Source: SPGG2 sp964194625 (GTDB taxonomy: Bacteria; Pseudomonadota; Gammaproteobacteria; Acidiferrobacterales; SPGG2). From it: 64,000 bases of DNA. Of the stretch, positions 16,640 to 25,437 are shown piece after piece. The position numbers and the translations under genes are program-made. Each line of letters begins with the position of its first letter. Position 1 is the first letter of the stretch. The notes below the pieces were generated by a model. That model worked only from the letters and a program-made list of their open reading frames with translations, was not told where the DNA came from and made no database searches. Location of the stretch: NCBI GenBank assembly GCA_964194625.1, contig CAXMNC010000159.1, positions 1 through 64,000 on the forward strand, in the 5' to 3' direction.

Positions 16640-17287
16640 GTGATTGGCATCTTCGGCGGCACGTTTGATCCTATTCACTACGGCCACCTGCGTCCAGGAC
16701 AGCAAGCCCTGCGCGCACTTGAATTGCAAGAACTGCGTTTTATCCCAGCCGCTTATCCCCCCCACCGGCAGACGCCGGTTGCAGCCTGTGAGCATCGACT
16801 TCGTATGGCAGAATTGGCGGTGGCCGAGTACCCTGGTCTACGTGTCGACGATAGAGAGACCCGCCGAGACGGGCCCTCTTACACGGTAGTTACACTGGAA
16901 TCATTACGAGCCGAGAATGAGACCCAACCGATCTGTCTGCTGATGGGCACGGACGCTTTCCGAGGCATCGAGTCGTGGTATAGATGGGAGCGTTTGCTTC
17001 AGTTGTCACATATCGTTGTTCTACAGCGCCCGGGATGGCGAACCCCAAGGGATAATGAAGATCTACCTCTATGGGCGCGTGACGTGATCTGCGACGACAC
17101 TCGACAACTTTCGAAAAGAAGAAACGGTCTGATCATGTTCCAGTCCGTCACGCCGCAAGATATTTCTGCCTCGAACATACGTATGTTGATTGCACGAGGG
17201 GAGTCAGTACAAGGAATGCTACTCGATGTCGTGCTGTCATATATACGTGCTAACCAACTTTACGGCTATTCTCGTCAAGAGGTGTGA
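16640..17287 (+). CDS. nadD: Nicotinate-nucleotide adenylyltransferase
   Basis: NadD converts nicotinate mononucleotide and ATP to deamido-NAD. The 215-residue form from GTG 16640 begins directly with the nucleotidyltransferase signature IGIFGGTFDPIHYGHLR, including the catalytic HxGH. It continues with LMGTDAFRGIESWYRWE and the C-terminal ISASNIRMLIARGES motif (SxxxIR). The frame is open to a TTG at 16616, but those codons lie inside the palindromic repeat, so I reject that start. No good ribosome-binding site is visible before the GTG, suggesting the repeat has altered the translation-initiation region. The stop overlaps the start of rsfS. Confidence 0.92.
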   Translation: MIGIFGGTFDPIHYGHLRPGQQALRALELQELRFIPAAYPPHRQTPVAACEHRLRMAELAVAEYPGLRVDDRETRRDGPSYTVVTLESLRAENETQPICLLMGTDAFRGIESWYRWERLLQLSHIVVLQRPGWRTPRDNEDLPLWARDVICDDTRQLSKRRNGLIMFQSVTPQDISASNIRMLIARGESVQGMLLDVVLSYIRANQLYGYSRQEV

Positions 17288-17634
17288 TGCAAGCCCAGGC
17301 ATTGTTAGATTTGGTCAAGGGTACCTTACTCGATTCTAAAGGTCGGGACATACATGTTCTTGACGTGCAGAAACTTACTGATATCACTGACTTTATGGTC
17401 ATTGTTAGTGGAACGTCGAGTGTTCATATTCGATCAATGACCGAGACGCTCGTTGAGGCAATGCATAAACAGAACCTACGCCCGGTGGGGATTGAAGGTA
17501 CGGATCCAGGTGACTGGGTACTCATTGACTGTGGCGATGTTGTTGTTCATTTGATGCGCCCCCAGACGCGAGACTTTTATAGTTTGGAAAAACTCTGGGA
17601 CAGCGGCAAAGCGTCAGATGTATTGAATGTTTAG
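17287..17634 (+). CDS. rsfS: Ribosome silencing factor RsfS
   Basis: RsfS binds uL14 on the large subunit and blocks subunit joining in starved cells. The 115-residue product has the family's DITDFMVIVSGTSS segment, then GDWVLIDCGDVVVHLM and RDFYSLEKLWD, spanning the whole domain. The ATG at 17287 overlaps the nadD stop; an in-frame GTG lies three bases earlier at 17284. rlmH follows after about 95 bases. The nadD-rsfS-rlmH order is highly conserved. Confidence 0.95.
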   Translation: MQAQALLDLVKGTLLDSKGRDIHVLDVQKLTDITDFMVIVSGTSSVHIRSMTETLVEAMHKQNLRPVGIEGTDPGDWVLIDCGDVVVHLMRPQTRDFYSLEKLWDSGKASDVLNV

Positions 17635-17730
17635 TGTGCGTGAACAGTTTATATGCGTATCGGCGTGGCAGCGTTAAACAAACAGGGGATGTGGTCGCAT
17701 TGTTAGCTTCGGCTATTGGTATGAAGTAAC

Positions 17731-18198
17731 ATGCGCATTCACATCATTGCGGTTGGCAACCGTATGCCAGTCTGGGTTAAACAGGCGTACCTTGAATACG
17801 CAAAGCGTATGCCTTCGTATTGCAGCTTGCAGTTGCATGAGATTCCCGCCGCCAAGCGCCGAAAGGGACTTAATATCAACCAAGTGCTCAACGATGAATG
17901 TTCGCGGATTATGGCGTCGGTACCCAAGGATTGCCGACTTATCGCGTTGACGCGGAGCGGGCGCCAAGTCGATACCAGGCAATTTGCCACCGCTCTACAG
18001 TCTTGGCTCTCACAGGGGCGAGATACGGCGATATTGATCGGTGGGCCGGACGGCTTAGACGAGGCATGCATCAAGGCGACCAGCGACCAGTGGTCGCTAT
18101 CATCGCTTACGCTTGCACACCGCCTGGCGCTCGTACTGCTAGCGGAACAGCTATATCGCGCGTGGAGTATCGTCGACGGTCATCCTTACCACCGTTAG
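17731..18198 (+). CDS. rlmH: 23S rRNA (pseudouridine1915-N3)-methyltransferase
   Basis: RlmH is a SPOUT-class methyltransferase acting on pseudouridine 1915 of assembled ribosomes. The 155-residue protein shows the SAM-binding knot segments ILIGGPDGL and LSSLTLAHRLALVLLAEQLYRAW and the C-terminal GHPYHR. The N terminus (MRIHIIAVGNRMPVWV) is also typical. Length is complete. Confidence 0.95.
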   Translation: MRIHIIAVGNRMPVWVKQAYLEYAKRMPSYCSLQLHEIPAAKRRKGLNINQVLNDECSRIMASVPKDCRLIALTRSGRQVDTRQFATALQSWLSQGRDTAILIGGPDGLDEACIKATSDQWSLSSLTLAHRLALVLLAEQLYRAWSIVDGHPYHR

Positions 18199-18278
18199 GC
18201 ACGTTGTACCCGCTGTAGGTCGGGATCCTTCGAGTGTTTATAATTGCCATTTAATCGGGAACCCGGAATTGTTGTTCG

Positions 18279-18863
18279 GTGTCTAAAATTTACCTTGCCT
18301 CAGCTTCACGGCGCAGACAGAAACTGCTACACCAGCTGGGCATTAGCTTCGACGTTGTTGTCCCAGCCGTGTCCGAGCTACAGCGGCAGAGCGAGGATCC
18401 GATGCAGTATGTACAACGACTTGCGGTAGAAAAGGCACACAATGCATCGCGCCTGGTGGTAGAGCGCGCCCTTCCTTTGCGGCCGGTGCTAGGGGCCGAT
18501 ACTTCTGTAGTGCTTGATGGCGCGGTTCTCGGTAAACCACGTGATCGCCAGGAAGGTGAGGCTATGTTGCGAAGCCTCTCTGGGCGTACTCACACGGTTC
18601 TCACCGCCGTTACCGTCTTACACGATGGGGCCCAGCAATCTGCCATAGATGCAAGCCAAGTAACATTTCGGCGCTTAGACGCTGCTGAAATCGCCCACTA
18701 TTGGGAAACGGGTGAACCCGCTGATAAGGCGGGTGCCTACGCGTTGCAGGGGCGTGCGGCTGCCTTTGTGTCTAGGATAGAGGGCAGTTATTCCGGTGTT
18801 GTCGGACTACCTTTATACCATGTAGCTGCGATGCTCGCGAAAGTTGGGATTAAAGGCGTGTGA
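18279..18863 (+). CDS. maf: Maf-family nucleoside triphosphate pyrophosphatase
   Basis: Maf proteins hydrolyse dTTP, UTP or modified nucleotides, and this group lies next to rng. The 194-residue product starts with GTG at 18279 and has the opening motif IYLASASRRRQKLL, then VEKAHNAS, GADTSVVLDG, GKPRDRQEGEAML and GAYALQGRAAAFVSRIEGSYSGVVGLPL at the C terminus. TATAAT at 18239-18244 could be a -10 element, but I see no good -35. Its stop overlaps the rng start by four bases. mreBCD, often upstream in relatives, is not here. Confidence 0.93.
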   Translation: MSKIYLASASRRRQKLLHQLGISFDVVVPAVSELQRQSEDPMQYVQRLAVEKAHNASRLVVERALPLRPVLGADTSVVLDGAVLGKPRDRQEGEAMLRSLSGRTHTVLTAVTVLHDGAQQSAIDASQVTFRRLDAAEIAHYWETGEPADKAGAYALQGRAAAFVSRIEGSYSGVVGLPLYHVAAMLAKVGIKGV

Positions 18864-20324
18864 GCGAAGAAATCTTTATCAATGTGACACCGCAGGAAAC
18901 TCGCGTTGCTGTGGTCGAAAACGGCGTGTTGCAGGAGCTTCATATCGAACGCACGCGAAGCCGTGGGATTGTGGGCAACATTTATAAGGGCAAAGTCGCG
19001 AGAATCTTACCAGGAATGCAGGCGGCGTTCGTGGATATTGGACTTAGCCGGGCCGCGGTTTCTGCATGCATCCGATTGTCGATTTAATTCGGAAGGTGGC
19101 AATCATAGTGTCGGGCATCCGCCTATCAATGAGCTACTGCACGAGGGTGAGCATATCGTTGTACAGGTCGCGAAGGATCCGCTGGGCAATAAAGGCGCAA
19201 GGCTGACGATGAATGTCACGCTACCCGCGCGTTACCTCGTTTACATGCCTTTCAGTAAACATATTGGAATCTCGCAAAAAATCGAATCGGAGGAAGAACG
19301 CGAACGGCTGCGCGAGCTTGTAAAGGTTGCCACCGGAGGCAATAACGACGGCGGGTACATTCTTCGAACCATGGCCGAGACGGCAACTGAAACAGAGTTG
19401 CAAACAGATGTTCGATATCTGCGTCGAGCATGGTCTTCGACACTTAATCAGTTCGAATCCGTAGTGCCGTGCACACTTATACGTGCCGACCTACCGCTCG
19501 CAGTTCGGGCAATACGTGACCTGGCCCGGAATAACGTAGAAAAGATTCGCATCGATTCTCGCGAAACCTTTCAAGCAGCAACCGCCTTTGCGCGAGACTT
19601 CATTCCCGAGATGGAGGGCCACATCGAATACTATCCGGGTGAGCGTCCGATTTTTGATTTGTACTCCATAGAGGATGAAATTCAAAGGGGTCTTATGCCT
19701 AGGGTGCCACTGAAATCCGGCGGCTACTTGATCATCGATCAAACAGAAGCGATGACAACAATCGATGTAAATACAGGCACCTATGTTGGACGCCGAACTC
19801 TGGAAGAGACTTTGTTCAAGACGAACCTTGAAGCGGCACAAGCGATTGCGCGACAACTACGACTGCGAAATATCGGTGGGATCATTATCATAGATTTTAT
19901 CGACATGGAGGATGCCACGCATCGCCGTCAAGTGGTGCGGGCGCTTGAAAAGGTATTGTCGCGCGATAGAACCAAAGTTTATATCGCGGAAATGTCTACC
20001 CTTGGGCTTGTCGAACTAACACGTAAGCGCACGCGCGAGAGTCTCGAGCACATTCTTTGCGAGCCGTGCCCAGTATGTAGCGGCCGAGGTACCATGCGTA
20101 CCGCCCACACCGTATGTTACGAGGTGTTTCGAGAGATTCTACGCGAGGCCCGACAGTTTGAGGCAAACGAGTATCTCGTGCTGGCCTCACAGGTAGTGAT
20201 AGACATGTTACTCGACGAGGAAGCGGATGGTCTCGGTAAACTTCAGAAGTTTATTGGTAAGCCCATTAACCTGCAAGTTGAACCGCTGTATCATCAAGAG
20301 CAGTTCGATGTCGTATTGATGTAA
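18860..20324 (+). pseudogene. rng: Ribonuclease G, one-base frameshift
   Basis: RNase G processes the 5' end of 16S rRNA and decays mRNAs. The N terminus (18860 onward, ending MQAAFVDIGLSRAA) is in one frame and stops at 19085-19087. From 19059 the next frame carries the rest, starting FLHASD. Deleting one G at about 19058 restores a normal protein of about 487 residues. All later hallmarks are intact: the catalytic Asp segments TIDVNTGTYVG and IIIDFIDMED, the Zn-link Cys pair CEPCPVCSGRG, and the C-terminal EPLYHQEQFDVV. The break falls inside the S1 domain. The otherwise perfect sequence makes a very recent mutation or a sequencing indel equally plausible. Confidence 0.88.
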
Positions 20325-20352
20325 GCGATCGCTTGGGTTTAGGGTCTCCTAG

Positions 20353-23300
20353 GTGGAAATGCGAAAAAAGCTCCGTCCTTCTCTGCAACATCTAAAACGC
20401 AGCGCACGGCATGTGGGCCGCTGGATGTGGTATCTGAGTGCTGGTTTGCTGGTTGCCATAGCCATTGTTTTTACCGTTGCACGTGTCGGGCTACCGGCGC
20501 TCGTAGCTAAGAAGACTGAAATCGAGAACTTTCTTACCGATAAGACTACGTATCCCGTGCGCATCGCTGATCTTGAAGCGTATTGGGACGGGTTGCGACC
20601 AGGTCTGCAGATCAAGGGGTTGGAGATATTCTCATCGGCAGATTTGACGCGTGCCATGCGCCTTGAAGAGATTCGGGTAAGTCTGGCCGTGTTGCCTTTG
20701 GTTTGGGGCGAACTTCAAATCAACAGCCTGGTAGTAGTCAAACCTAGCCTGGCTCTAGAACGATTGGCGGACGGCCGTTTTCGAATTACCGGTCTACAAC
20801 CGGTGCAGATTCCAACCGAGAGTGGTGATGGAAAACTACTGCAGTGGCTACTTGGTCAGCGAAGGCTCGCGATTGAGGATGGGGAACTACAGTGGTTTGA
20901 TCAGATGGGCGAGCGCCGGGGGGCGTACCTTTCCAGGATAAACCTCGATCTACGTAATAAGGGCGATCGCCATAAGCTTGCTGTGACGGTGCAGCTGCCA
21001 CTGGAGGTGTGTGCTGAGTGTTCGTTGGTTGCTGACATAACAGGCAATCCGACTACCAACAAGGCTTGGCAGGGGCGCGTTTTTGTTAGGGCGGTTGGCG
21101 CGGCGCTCGACGGACTGCCGATCGTCATCCGCGAAATGTTACCACCGCAGCTCGCCGGAAAATTCGACGTCCAACTATGGACGGACTGGCAAAACGGAAA
21201 ACTCAAATCTGCTAAAGGCAGTATTAAGGTGGCAGATCTCAAATTGCCACTGAAAAACATAAATGCGCCTTTGGCGATTAAATCCGCAAGCGCCGAATTA
21301 ACCTGGAGCAGGAAAGGCAAAGAATCTCGGCTTGATCTTGAGGACCTACTGCTAGGACTGCATGGTCCGGTTTGGTCGGCTGGGCATCTTCGGATTACCA
21401 AAGATTCTGATGGTAGTGCACTGCAGATCGACCACATCAATATCGACGACATCACGGCCTTTCTCGCAGCCATCGATCGTGAGGATAGGTTTTTTGAGAT
21501 TTTAAAAATTGTTCGGCCTGGTGGCGAACTCCGTGATATCAAGTTAACGATAGATGATGATGGAAAAAGGCTGGATGATTATTCTTTAGAGGCAAAGCTG
21601 GAGGACATCACATCCGAACCCTATAAGAAGGTGCCTGGTGTGCAGGGATTTAACGCGCGACTTTCGGCGCGACGCGGGCGTGGCACTTTGTTGCTAGCGA
21701 ATCAGAATGTCACGGTATCTGCACCGCATGTGTTTCGTGTGCCACTAAACGCCGATATTTCGGGAAATCTCGCCTGGGAGATAAAGAACGAATATGTCGA
21801 GATCAATGGCGATGACTTGCGTATTACCTCCGAAGATGGCAAGGGTGATGGCAAGCTCACCCTTCGCATTCCCTTCAATCGAACCATCAGACCCTATCTG
21901 AAGTTGCAAGCCAAGTTCAGTGATGGCAACGGTGCCAATGCCAAACGTTATTATCCGATAAACCTCCTCACCCAAAAGACTGTCGCGTGGCTAGATGAAT
22001 CTATAGTTGGAGGCCGGGTAACCAGCGTGTCTGTTGTCTATGATGGAAATCTTGCGAGTTTTCCATTCCGGGAAGGCAACGGAACGTTTGAGGTGCGGGC
22101 TCATGTCAGCAATGGTGTATTCAATTATCTACCCGGCTGGGCGCCGATTACCAACGCTGAGGTGGACATCCAGTTCAGTGGTAGCCGCATGCAGCTCAAC
22201 GGTAAGCACGGGAAAATTGATGGGCTGGACGTCGAGCAGGTGGTTGCTCGTGCCGAGGATTTACGCAAGAGCGGAAATTCTAATGTTGAGGTAATGGCGA
22301 AGATCGTCGGCCCGTTAGAGGAAACAATCCGCGTTCTGCGTGCCAGCCCGAAAGGGAAACAGAGCGATTGGAAATCGTACCTCGACTTCGGATTAGGGGC
22401 ACAAGGCAGCGGTGTTGTCGATTTGACGCTTGATATTCCCGTCGGTAAGGCCAGCGCTTTCACAATGATCGGTAATTACACCATCGAGGATGGATCGTTA
22501 GAACTGGGTATTGCCAAGCTAAAGGGGGAAAGTATCAACGGACGCGTCGGCTTCGATCAAGCGGGAGCCACCGAAGGCGGCCTGCAAATGCGAATGATGG
22601 GTGGCGATGCCACTGTGAAAATCGCCAGGCAGGTTAATGAAAATCGGCACGAAACGACCCTGTCTGGAGAAGGAAAGTTTACCGCGAATGGCCTTGCTAA
22701 GGCGTTCGAGTGGCCGCTGGTGCCCCATGTTAAGGGTGATGCGGACTGGAAAGGCACCATGCGTTTACACCGTGGTAGGCGTCATCTCGAGCTTGAGGCA
22801 GGTTTAGAGCGCATGACGAGTGCATACCCGGCGCCTTTGCGCAGACCTGACAGTATCCCAGAAAGACTTATCCTAAACGCTGACTACGCTGGGCAGGGCG
22901 AACGTAACATCAACTTTCGTATCGGTAATCAGATCGACGCCAAGCTAGTTTTTGCAAAACAGGATGTGGGTTGGGGGCTAGCACGAGGGACGGTCGCAGT
23001 GGGCGAGGAGCCGGCGAGTTCGCCGCAGGCTCCCGGTCTGCACGTGAGTACTTCCACCGATCATATCAATGCTGATGCCTGGCTGCGTGTGTTTGGCTTT
23101 GGTTCTAAGGATACGTCACCCATGCCGGATTATCTCCGGCGTTTCACCGGTACATTCAACTCAGTGCAATTAATCAATCGCAGATTGGGTGCGTTGCACA
23201 TCGATCTGATGCGAGAAGGTCAAGGTTGGGCAGGTCAACTCAAGGGTGACGCGGCCGAGGGAGAGATGCGCTCAGTCCCGGCCACACGGCGGTCGAACGG

Positions 23301-24216
23301 AACTATCGACCTCGATCTTAAACATCTTGTGGTGCATGACAAAGAACGTGAGACTGACGATGTGCCAATTGATCCCCGCACCCTACCGACGATAGGGCTT
23401 AAGGTTGGTTCGCTCCAACTAACGGGTAAGGAATTGGGGCAATTGGATCTGCGTGCCGCGCATACGGATTTAGGATGGCGTATCGTACGGTGTGACTTGA
23501 CGCGCCCAGAGATGACCTTGTCTGCGAAAGGCAGCTGGCAGGTCATCGGCGGTCGACAAAAGACCAAGTTGGAATTGGAAGTGAGTAGCTCAGACATGGG
23601 CCAAACATTAGCTGCCTATGGGTCTAGCGATCAAATGGCGAATGGCACGGGTTATCTGACTTCTAAGTTATCATGGGCTGGTTCACCAGCGAGCGTCGGT
23701 GTATCGACACTATCCGGGAATGTTTCGATGTCGGCGGAGAACGGGCGCTTTCTGAAGGTTCAACAGGGTGCAGGACGGCTTTTCGGTTTGCTCGATCTGA
23801 CCTCTGTTGCCAAGTTTCTGACATTGGATTTCGGTGATTTATTCGGAAAGGGTTTGCCGTTTAAGACTCTGACGGGGGAGGTGTCGATTGAGAAGGGAAA
23901 CGCCTATACGCGTAATCTGGTCTTGACAGGATCGGCAGCACAAGTTTCCGTGAACGGGCGCGTCGGCCTTGCAGCTGAAGATTATGATTTGGCCGTACAA
24001 GTTACGCCCCGGTTCGGGACCAATCTAGCAGTGTGGCAGTTGCTAGGTCCCCAGGCCGCGGTTATCCTGTTGGCATTGGAAAAGTTGCTGGAGAAGCAGA
24101 TCGGCAAGGGCCCTCGGATTACGTATCTGATCAAGGGCCTTTGGAACGAGCCGGTTATTACTAGACTGCAAGAAAAACCAGGCCAGCAAGGATCGGATAC
24201 GGTAGATATACGTTAA
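20353..24216 (+). CDS. yhdP: YhdP-family AsmA-like lipid transport protein
   Basis: This 1287-residue protein has a single N-terminal membrane helix (about residues 27-48) followed by a very long periplasmic region of repeated beta-strand groove units, the DUF3971 and AsmA_2 architecture of YhdP. YhdP, TamB and YdbH together support phospholipid movement to the outer membrane in E. coli. The C-terminal part (GRLFGLLDLTSVAKFLTLDF, then GPRITYLIKGLWNEP) is the most conserved. It starts with GTG at 20353 (an ATG follows two codons later). It lies 28 bases after rng, in the rng-yhdP-nit-tldD order common in gammaproteobacteria. Confidence 0.94.
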   Translation: MEMRKKLRPSLQHLKRSARHVGRWMWYLSAGLLVAIAIVFTVARVGLPALVAKKTEIENFLTDKTTYPVRIADLEAYWDGLRPGLQIKGLEIFSSADLTRAMRLEEIRVSLAVLPLVWGELQINSLVVVKPSLALERLADGRFRITGLQPVQIPTESGDGKLLQWLLGQRRLAIEDGELQWFDQMGERRGAYLSRINLDLRNKGDRHKLAVTVQLPLEVCAECSLVADITGNPTTNKAWQGRVFVRAVGAALDGLPIVIREMLPPQLAGKFDVQLWTDWQNGKLKSAKGSIKVADLKLPLKNINAPLAIKSASAELTWSRKGKESRLDLEDLLLGLHGPVWSAGHLRITKDSDGSALQIDHINIDDITAFLAAIDREDRFFEILKIVRPGGELRDIKLTIDDDGKRLDDYSLEAKLEDITSEPYKKVPGVQGFNARLSARRGRGTLLLANQNVTVSAPHVFRVPLNADISGNLAWEIKNEYVEINGDDLRITSEDGKGDGKLTLRIPFNRTIRPYLKLQAKFSDGNGANAKRYYPINLLTQKTVAWLDESIVGGRVTSVSVVYDGNLASFPFREGNGTFEVRAHVSNGVFNYLPGWAPITNAEVDIQFSGSRMQLNGKHGKIDGLDVEQVVARAEDLRKSGNSNVEVMAKIVGPLEETIRVLRASPKGKQSDWKSYLDFGLGAQGSGVVDLTLDIPVGKASAFTMIGNYTIEDGSLELGIAKLKGESINGRVGFDQAGATEGGLQMRMMGGDATVKIARQVNENRHETTLSGEGKFTANGLAKAFEWPLVPHVKGDADWKGTMRLHRGRRHLELEAGLERMTSAYPAPLRRPDSIPERLILNADYAGQGERNINFRIGNQIDAKLVFAKQDVGWGLARGTVAVGEEPASSPQAPGLHVSTSTDHINADAWLRVFGFGSKDTSPMPDYLRRFTGTFNSVQLINRRLGALHIDLMREGQGWAGQLKGDAAEGEMRSVPATRRSNGTIDLDLKHLVVHDKERETDDVPIDPRTLPTIGLKVGSLQLTGKELGQLDLRAAHTDLGWRIVRCDLTRPEMTLSAKGSWQVIGGRQKTKLELEVSSSDMGQTLAAYGSSDQMANGTGYLTSKLSWAGSPASVGVSTLSGNVSMSAENGRFLKVQQGAGRLFGLLDLTSVAKFLTLDFGDLFGKGLPFKTLTGEVSIEKGNAYTRNLVLTGSAAQVSVNGRVGLAAEDYDLAVQVTPRFGTNLAVWQLLGPQAAVILLALEKLLEKQIGKGPRITYLIKGLWNEPVITRLQEKPGQQGSDTVDIR

Positions 24217-24256
24217 TAAAATGCTGCATCGGTGGTATTCTGTAGAAAGAATGGTC

Positions 24257-24577
24257 ATGCGGCTTCTTGCGTTGCTATTGTTAACACTGCCGGTGCCGCT
24301 ATCCGCAGAGAGTGTCACTATGACGGCTGACCAGTGGGCAAGCCCCCGCAGTGGAGAGTCGATAATACGCTTTGAACGCTTGAACAAGCTGGTCGAAGCA
24401 TTCGATCAAAGTCCCGATAATCAGATCTTAATTCGGCATGCAGAGGGAGAAAATGGCACACTGTGGGCCGAAGAGTTACGTTCATGGCTCGTATCGCTAG
24501 GTATCCCTTCAGGCCGTATCGTGCTTAACGCGGGTCTCGGACGAAGTGATGCCATCATCGTAGAAACTAGCCCATGA
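24257..24577 (+). CDS. Small exported protein of unknown function
   Basis: From ATG 24257 this gene encodes 106 residues beginning with a clear signal peptide (MRLLALLLLTLPVPLSA). AGAAAG seven bases upstream supports this start over ATGs at 24221 and 24251. The mature protein has one compact segment, ILIRHAEGENGTLWAEELRS, then VSLGIPSGRIVL, which resembles the spacing of OmpA-like repeat-end motifs. I cannot name a family with confidence. It sits between yhdP and the nitrilase, overlapping the latter's start by four bases, so it is probably cotranslated. Confidence 0.65.
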   Translation: MRLLALLLLTLPVPLSAESVTMTADQWASPRSGESIIRFERLNKLVEAFDQSPDNQILIRHAEGENGTLWAEELRSWLVSLGIPSGRIVLNAGLGRSDAIIVETSP

Positions 24578-25437
24578 CACGAAAAACTAACAACCGAGTT
24601 GCTGCCATACAAATGGTATCCGGTGCCGATGTGGACGCGAACCTTGATGAGGCGGCTCGACTGATTTCGACAGCTGTCTCAGCCGGCGTAGAATTCGTGG
24701 TCTTACCCGAGAACTTTGCCATTATGCCCACTGAGGACGCTGGCCAACTGCAAGTGATGGAGCGCGATGGCGACGGCCCCATCCAGGAGTTCCTCTCAGC
24801 CCAGGCGCACCAAAACCACATCTGGCTTGTCGGAGGCTCCATACCGCTTGTATCTAGTCAACCGTCCAAAGTTCGAGCTGCTTGTTTGTTATTCAACGAT
24901 CGTGGCGAACGCGTTGCCCGTTACGACAAGTTACATCTGTTTGACGTGAAGCTCGATAACGGCGAAGAGTATAGTGAGTCGCTCACCATTGAGCCAGGCG
25001 AGAGCGTTGTAGTGGTTGACTCACCAATAGGTCGACTAGGTCTTACGATCTGTTACGATTTGAGGTTTCCGGAGATCTTTCGTCAGATGCTAGATCAGGG
25101 TGCCGAGATCTTTTCTGTTCCGTCCGCATTTACGGCAACCACTGGAAAAGTTCATTGGGAAATACTGTTGCGCGCCCGGGCAATCGAGAACCTGGCTTAT
25201 GTGATAGGCGCCGGGCAGGGCGGCAGCCATAGCAGTGGACGCGAAACCTATGGTGACAGCATTGTTATCGACCCCTGGGGGAAAGTTATTAACCGTCTGG
25301 CGCGAGGGCCTGGAATAGTCACCGCAGATATCGATCGTAAACGCTTGGAAAAGCTGCGTCGGAGTTTGCCGAGCATCGAACATCGGAGGTTGGGTCATGA
25401 CCGGAGCATTGCAGAAGGCAAGAGAATCTCTGCTTGA
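24574..25437 (+). CDS. Carbon-nitrogen hydrolase (Nit-family amidase)
   Basis: This 287-residue nitrilase-superfamily enzyme has the Glu-Lys-Cys triad: Glu in VLPENFAIMP, Lys in RYDKLHLFDV and Cys in TICYDLRFPE. The GQGGSHSSGRETYG segment matches the Nit1/NitFhit group, which removes deaminated glutathione. It starts with an ATG overlapping the previous stop, and its 3' end overlaps tldD by 41 bases. The yhdP-nit-tldD neighbourhood is conserved. Substrate is inferred from subgroup only. Confidence 0.9.
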   Translation: MTRKTNNRVAAIQMVSGADVDANLDEAARLISTAVSAGVEFVVLPENFAIMPTEDAGQLQVMERDGDGPIQEFLSAQAHQNHIWLVGGSIPLVSSQPSKVRAACLLFNDRGERVARYDKLHLFDVKLDNGEEYSESLTIEPGESVVVVDSPIGRLGLTICYDLRFPEIFRQMLDQGAEIFSVPSAFTATTGKVHWEILLRARAIENLAYVIGAGQGGSHSSGRETYGDSIVIDPWGKVINRLARGPGIVTADIDRKRLEKLRRSLPSIEHRRLGHDRSIAEGKRISA

